A DNA stretch of 8,699 nt from CAWVWD01 sp965662365 (GTDB taxonomy: Bacteria > Bacteroidota > Bacteroidia > Chitinophagales > Saprospiraceae), in contig CBFIHR010000125.1 in the NCBI GenBank assembly GCA_965662365.1, positions 1-8,699 on the forward strand, written 5' to 3'. Below, piece by piece: positions 5,577 through 8,699 of the stretch. Position numbers and translations under genes: made by a program. Below the pieces are notes generated by a model that saw only the letters and a list, made by a program, of their open reading frames with translations, ran no database searches and had not been told where the DNA came from. The stretch's first letter is position 1; each line of letters opens with the position of its first letter.

Positions 5577-7949
5577 CTAAAATTTTATTAGTTTTGAGGA
5601 ATAAGTTTGATTTCCAAATCTTAATTGGATAAAATACATTCCTTGTGATAGTTCACCAACTTCTTCAATGTACAGTAAATTATGACCATAATTCGCTTGT
5701 TCATTTTCTTGGTGAACAATTCTGCCATTAATGTCATAAATAGTCAAATAATAAGGTTGAGTTTTATCAATATTTTCGTATTCTAAAATCACATATTCAT
5801 TGGTAGGATTTGGATATAATTTAAAACTATTTTCTTGAATTATTTTATTTGTAGATGTTAGACAGCCTTGATAAGTTCTTGTAATATCACCTCCACAATG
5901 AGGGCTGATTACTTCGATGCTATCCATAATCCACTCTGCACCAAATTTAGTTGGTTCGTCTATAACTCTGTAAATAGCTTCTATCGGCAAGAAAGGTGTT
6001 AATGTTGATGTGTCTAAATTTACATGTTCAAATAAATGAGCATGACCAAACTCATGCAAGCCAATTGTCCAAAAATCGGCTTTTGTTGTATCTGATTGAT
6101 TAGGATTTGTAGTAAAAAACCAATCGTAATCAAATCCATTAAATATGACATCAACTTCTTCTATATATACATACGTATTATTGTTATAATTACAATAATA
6201 CAAATTAGCTAATGGGTCACGAGAATATACTAACGTGATACCTAAAGCGGTCGAGTCTATTAAATTATCAGTTGCGGAGGCAAAGTAAAAAGAATTAATA
6301 TTATCTCCTAATCCTTTAGAAGTAGTAGGAATTTGCGATAATTTCCAATTGATACCACTTACACAACGCCATTGTTTCAAGATATTTTTAACTGCATCGG
6401 CAGTATCAGAATTGAAAGTTATACTTTCATGAAGTTGAAACTTAAAAGTATCAGATTGAGTAGCATCAATAAGGGTAGGAAGTATAGCTTCACCTGCTGG
6501 ATTTCTATAGTTTGTAAGAGCAAAATCTATTTTTAAAACTTCGTTACTTGTTGTAAATTCAGCCAATAAATTATCTTTAATTACCATGACTTTTCCACTT
6601 CCCGGTACTTCTCCGTTGTTGTTTGAAGAAAACAACATCACTTTAATTAAATTATCAGACCAATCTACGTCTATTGTTTCTGCTGCAATTGAAGGAAAAT
6701 TGTTTATAATAGCATCTGCGTCATTAAATAAAACTTCTCCTTCACTATTTCCGAAGTTACTACCATAAATATAAAGTGTATCAAAAATACCTGCATTTAA
6801 AGTCAAAGGGCGAATGCTATCAATAACAGGCGGAACAAAGGCACCCCAACTCTGTATCATACTATCAGCAGCCACAACATTCAAAAAATCAATAAAATTA
6901 CCATTTTGATAATATTCACTTTCGCCTTGCATCGCTGTTTCATCAAAAAAGATATTTGGACTAACTGATAAAAGGTTAGAAATATCCAATTTCAAATGGC
7001 ATAATTCTTCCTTATTCGGTGTTAATGAAAATGGATTATTGGGATTATTAATTGATGTAACCGCTAATTTTAATTTTGATGCTGTTTCATCGCCAACCGT
7101 AAGCGAATAATCAGAACTTAAAATTACAGTTTCTTTAGTCGCTGTAATTTTTCCATTGGCAACCATATTTAAACCCCAAACATTGGGGTCATATTCTAAA
7201 TAAATTTCAGCGTTACCGAACAAAAATGTATTGGTAAAAGTCGAAACCTCAATATCAAATTCAAAATATTCATCATTTTGCCCTGTAATTTCGGGATTGG
7301 CAAATTCATATTCAATTCCCGTTTTCATGCCGTTTCGGCTCGTATTTCCATAGCTTTTCTGACTAATCCATTCTAATAATGCTCTTTCTCTTTTATTTGG
7401 ATTTATTCGTTCTCGTTTTCGTGTTTTTTGTTCAATGACAGAAAGTAAATCGGTTTCCACATTTTCGTAATGATGAAAAACAGTTTTTGCGGTCGTGCTT
7501 CCAAAATGATTTTGGTAACGAATAAACCCCTGTTCACCTTCATAAACTCGAAGTGCTAAATTTGAATTTGAACGATTTAACGATGGTCGAACTGTATTTC
7601 TGCAAAAAAATATTCCTTCCCAACCGTCACGTAACATTAAATTGTTCGTAATATCTAATCTTAAACCATTCACATTTCCACCAACAGTTATAATTTCAAC
7701 TTCGTCATTTGGAAAATCACCTTTTAAGATTTTACTAATTTTTACAATGTGCGAGGTATAAATGATTTTTTGTTCTTCGGGCATAAAACTTTGGCTACTA
7801 ATAACTTCGCCCTCAAAAATAAATGGTGCATTTTGGATTTTTCGCTCTAAGGGAACTTCGATATATTGAGCATTTAAAGCACTTAAAAATGAAGTAAAAA
7901 ATAACGCCAATAACAACCGTCCAAGGAATTTTAATTGTTTTGTTCTCAT
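5577..7949 (-). CDS. T9SS-secreted metallopeptidase-like protein with IPT/TIG domain, 790 aa
   Basis: Residues 1-28 are a signal peptide ending ALNAQ. An N-terminal beta-rich region (about 29-130, with FEGEVISSQSF and ISKILKG) is followed by a second beta-sandwich region at about 215-330 that looks cohesin-like. Residues about 373-460 match an IPT/TIG immunoglobulin-like domain (PPVIDSIRPLTL, then YIYGSNFG). A zincin-like domain follows: a W.C.TGINW-like segment (QWRCVSGINWKL), then HEFGHAHLFEH with H632, E633, H636 and H642 as likely zinc and catalytic residues. This fits HExxHxxxxxH, but Leu replaces the Gly usual in metzincins. Residues about 709-790 (FKLYPNPTNEYV to SKLIKF) are a type A T9SS sorting domain, so the protein is probably released or attached at the cell surface. 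Proteolysis is inferred from the motif; the substrate is unknown. It is the first gene of cassette 4. Confidence 0.88.
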   Translation of the reverse strand: MRTKQLKFLGRLLLALFFTSFLSALNAQYIEVPLERKIQNAPFIFEGEVISSQSFMPEEQKIIYTSHIVKISKILKGDFPNDEVEIITVGGNVNGLRLDITNNLMLRDGWEGIFFCRNTVRPSLNRSNSNLALRVYEGEQGFIRYQNHFGSTTAKTVFHHYENVETDLLSVIEQKTRKRERINPNKRERALLEWISQKSYGNTSRNGMKTGIEYEFANPEITGQNDEYFEFDIEVSTFTNTFLFGNAEIYLEYDPNVWGLNMVANGKITATKETVILSSDYSLTVGDETASKLKLAVTSINNPNNPFSLTPNKEELCHLKLDISNLLSVSPNIFFDETAMQGESEYYQNGNFIDFLNVVAADSMIQSWGAFVPPVIDSIRPLTLNAGIFDTLYIYGSNFGNSEGEVLFNDADAIINNFPSIAAETIDVDWSDNLIKVMLFSSNNNGEVPGSGKVMVIKDNLLAEFTTSNEVLKIDFALTNYRNPAGEAILPTLIDATQSDTFKFQLHESITFNSDTADAVKNILKQWRCVSGINWKLSQIPTTSKGLGDNINSFYFASATDNLIDSTALGITLVYSRDPLANLYYCNYNNNTYVYIEEVDVIFNGFDYDWFFTTNPNQSDTTKADFWTIGLHEFGHAHLFEHVNLDTSTLTPFLPIEAIYRVIDEPTKFGAEWIMDSIEVISPHCGGDITRTYQGCLTSTNKIIQENSFKLYPNPTNEYVILEYENIDKTQPYYLTIYDINGRIVHQENEQANYGHNLLYIEEVGELSQGMYFIQLRFGNQTYSSKLIKF

Positions 7950-8034
7950 AAGTTTTAAATTTATATGTAAAAAAAAATTGTTTACGTACTGTGTTTTTTG
8001 TTGTGTGTTTTTCTGCGTTTAGCTTTTTATTAAT

Positions 8035-8107
8035 GGTGCAGAACGTTTAGTATATGAAGCGTAGCCTGCCGATAGGCGGCTATGATTTCATATACAGTGT
8101 TATGTGT
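8035..8107 (-). repeat. attC-like recombination site 5
   Basis: The outer boxes are GGTGCAGAAC (8035-8044) and GTTATGTGT (8099-8107). The inner stem pairs GTATATGAA (8050-8058) with TTCATATAC (8087-8095). It continues GCGTAGCC against GGCTATGA, with one extra base on the right arm, which is L'' in gene-sense. A GCC/GGC tip closes the hairpin. This is the cleanest fold of the series and a close relative of site 1. The stop codon of the cassette 5 gene (8100-8102) lies inside the right-hand box. Confidence 0.88.
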
Positions 8108-8606
8108 TTTTTGTTTCTTTCAAGTATTGGTCAAACGAGTGATATTTATTCAGTTGCCCTGATTTTCCAATGTTAATATACATCTCTGGATTACTTAATA
8201 GTCCTGATATAATTAACTCCCTATTCATTGAGTCCGAAACAGTTTTTACTACATTAATCAAATCTCTTTTTTCTTTAAATCTAAAATGACATTCTCCGTC
8301 ATCGTGTGTAGACAAATTTCCGTATCCGTTCAATTCAATTTCAAAGTCGATTAATCCAAATTCATCCTCTTTTTCAAAAAAGGACTTTACCTCTTGGACG
8401 GTTTTCCATTTGGGAAATTCATTTTCAGTCGCCCATCCATACTTCCTATAATTAGAGGCTCCTATACTTACTAATCGAACCTCCAAATTCTCATCGATAG
8501 AGTTCAGTCCATTAAGGGTTGAGAACTCTCCTAAGTAAAGTTCAAATTCGTTTTCCTTTTGTTTATATAAGTATACTGCTGGATTCATTTTTTCAATTAC
8601 ACATAA
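8044..8606 (-). mobile_element. Integron-type cassette 5 (one gene, 563 bp)
   Basis: It is delimited by the G^TT points of attC sites 6 and 5. The terminal boxes ACACATAAC (8599-8607) and GTTATGTGT (8099-8107) are perfect 9-nt reverse complements. It contains one small gene, a leader of about 19 nt and a stop codon inside the attC box. This is the compact layout of a classical integron cassette, and it is the most typical member of the array in size. Confidence 0.82.
8100..8588 (-). CDS. Small cytosolic protein of unknown function, 162 aa
   Basis: I do not recognise this family. The open frame runs back to an ATG at 8624, but that codon lies inside the attC of the neighbouring cassette. The ATG at 8588 (MNPAVYLYKQ) lies 19 nt after the cassette boundary, as expected for a cassette gene, and is preceded by an A-rich TTGAAAAA leader. 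There is no signal peptide or membrane helix. The protein is acidic and mixed alpha/beta. Its most distinctive segment is GYGNLSTHDDGECHFRF near residues 86-102, whose His/Asp/Glu/Cys cluster could bind metal, although this is a guess. Small, lone, unannotated proteins of this kind are common cargo in integron cassettes, where some act as immunity or stress proteins; nothing here shows which. The TAA overlaps the attC box. Confidence 0.82.
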   Translation of the reverse strand: MNPAVYLYKQKENEFELYLGEFSTLNGLNSIDENLEVRLVSIGASNYRKYGWATENEFPKWKTVQEVKSFFEKEDEFGLIDFEIELNGYGNLSTHDDGECHFRFKEKRDLINVVKTVSDSMNRELIISGLLSNPEMYINIGKSGQLNKYHSFDQYLKETKNT

Positions 8607-8699
8607 CGGTGAGTATAACCGCATGTAGGCACACTCACCAAACTCCGATTAAAGCACGAACGCTGCCCGTGCCTATTGTCGGTTATACATTGTTGGCAG
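8599..8699 (-). repeat. attC-like recombination site 6 (long form, at window edge)
   Basis: The outer boxes are ACACATAAC (8599-8607) and GTTGGCAG (8692-8699); the latter may continue past the window. The inner stem pairs GTATAACCG (8613-8621) with CGGTTATAC (8680-8688), then TAGGCAC (8626-8632) with GTGCCTA (8669-8675). These enclose about 36 nt of less structured DNA, so this site is some 25 nt longer than the others. Spacing from the boxes to the stem is 5 and 3 nt, as in sites 1 and 5. In gene-sense it is the attC of an upstream cassette whose gene lies outside the window. Confidence 0.82.

Larger units (their letters stand above)
5099..8043 (-). mobile_element. Integron-type cassette 4 (two genes, 2945 bp)
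   Basis: It is delimited by the G^TT points of attC sites 5 and 4. The terminal boxes GGTGCAGAAC (8035-8044) and GTTCTGCACC (5156-5165) are perfect 10-nt reverse complements almost 2.9 kb apart. This box is the most unlike the GTTAGC/GTTAGG type of the other cassettes, so the long-range match is hard to explain by chance. It carries a 790-aa secreted metallopeptidase-like gene and a tightly coupled small lipoprotein gene, with a leader of about 95 nt. It is unusually large for an integron cassette. Confidence 0.8.

Noticed and set aside
7950..8034. A Bacteroidota promoter (TTG and TAnnTTTG) upstream of the 790-aa gene
   Set aside because: The closest match, TAAATTTA, has the wrong last base and there is no correctly spaced TTG. 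It is not strong enough to call in such AT-rich DNA.
67..8107. The palindromes as ordinary rho-independent terminators or REP-type repeats
   Set aside because: Nested stems, conserved GTT/AAC boxes and box matching across whole genes are not features of terminators or REP elements. They could still slow transcription as a side effect.
67..8699. The palindromes as a CRISPR array
   Set aside because: Only six copies occur, they are not identical, and they are separated by 0.5-2.9 kb of coding DNA rather than short spacers.
1..8699. tRNA, rRNA or riboswitch genes
   Set aside because: No conserved tRNA arm sequences, rRNA motifs or known riboswitch cores were recognised by eye; the structured segments are all accounted for by the attC-like sites and small dyads.

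Overview
The window is AT-rich and looks like Bacteroidota (a Flavobacteriia- or Saprospiria-like genome). The clearest marker is a secreted protein ending in a Por/type IX secretion (T9SS) sorting domain. Bacteroidota-style lipoprotein signals ending in LLSC or LSSC and A/T-only leaders with no strong Shine-Dalgarno agree with this. All seven genes lie on the minus strand, so 'gene-sense' below means reading from high to low coordinates.

The genes are packaged as an integron-type cassette array. Six imperfect palindromes of about 73-101 nt separate the genes, at 67-140, 1589-1665, 3466-3538, 5090-5165, 8035-8107 and 8599-8699. Each is bounded by AAC on the left and GTT on the right and contains a nested stem-loop. 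The decisive point is that the outer boxes match across each cassette rather than within each palindrome. The box at one end of a cassette is the 9-10 nt reverse complement of the box at its other end, and the box sequence changes from cassette to cassette. That is the signature left when circular cassettes with their own attC site insert at the G^TT point of an integron array. No integrase or attI is visible, so this is either the interior of a chromosomal integron or an integrase-less attC cluster (CALIN).

In gene-sense order there are five complete cassettes. Cassette 5 (8606-8044) carries a small cytosolic protein of unknown function. Cassette 4 (8043-5099) carries a large T9SS-exported metallopeptidase-like protein followed, after a 1-nt gap, by a small SmpA/OmlA-like lipoprotein. 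Cassette 3 (5098-3475) carries a Cys-containing lipoprotein and an outer-membrane beta-barrel-like protein. Cassette 2 (3474-1598) carries a coiled-coil/TPR/transmembrane protein. Cassette 1 (1597-75) carries an exported protein of unknown function. The window also cuts the attC end of an upstream cassette and the first 74 nt of a downstream one.

The genes do not form one pathway; the shared feature is the cassette format. Five of seven products are predicted to be exported and a sixth is membrane-anchored, so the array looks like a store of cell-envelope and secreted functions. Cassettes 1, 2 and 5 have leaders of only about 20-36 nt and probably depend on transcription from upstream, while cassettes 3 and 4 have longer leaders that could hold promoters.
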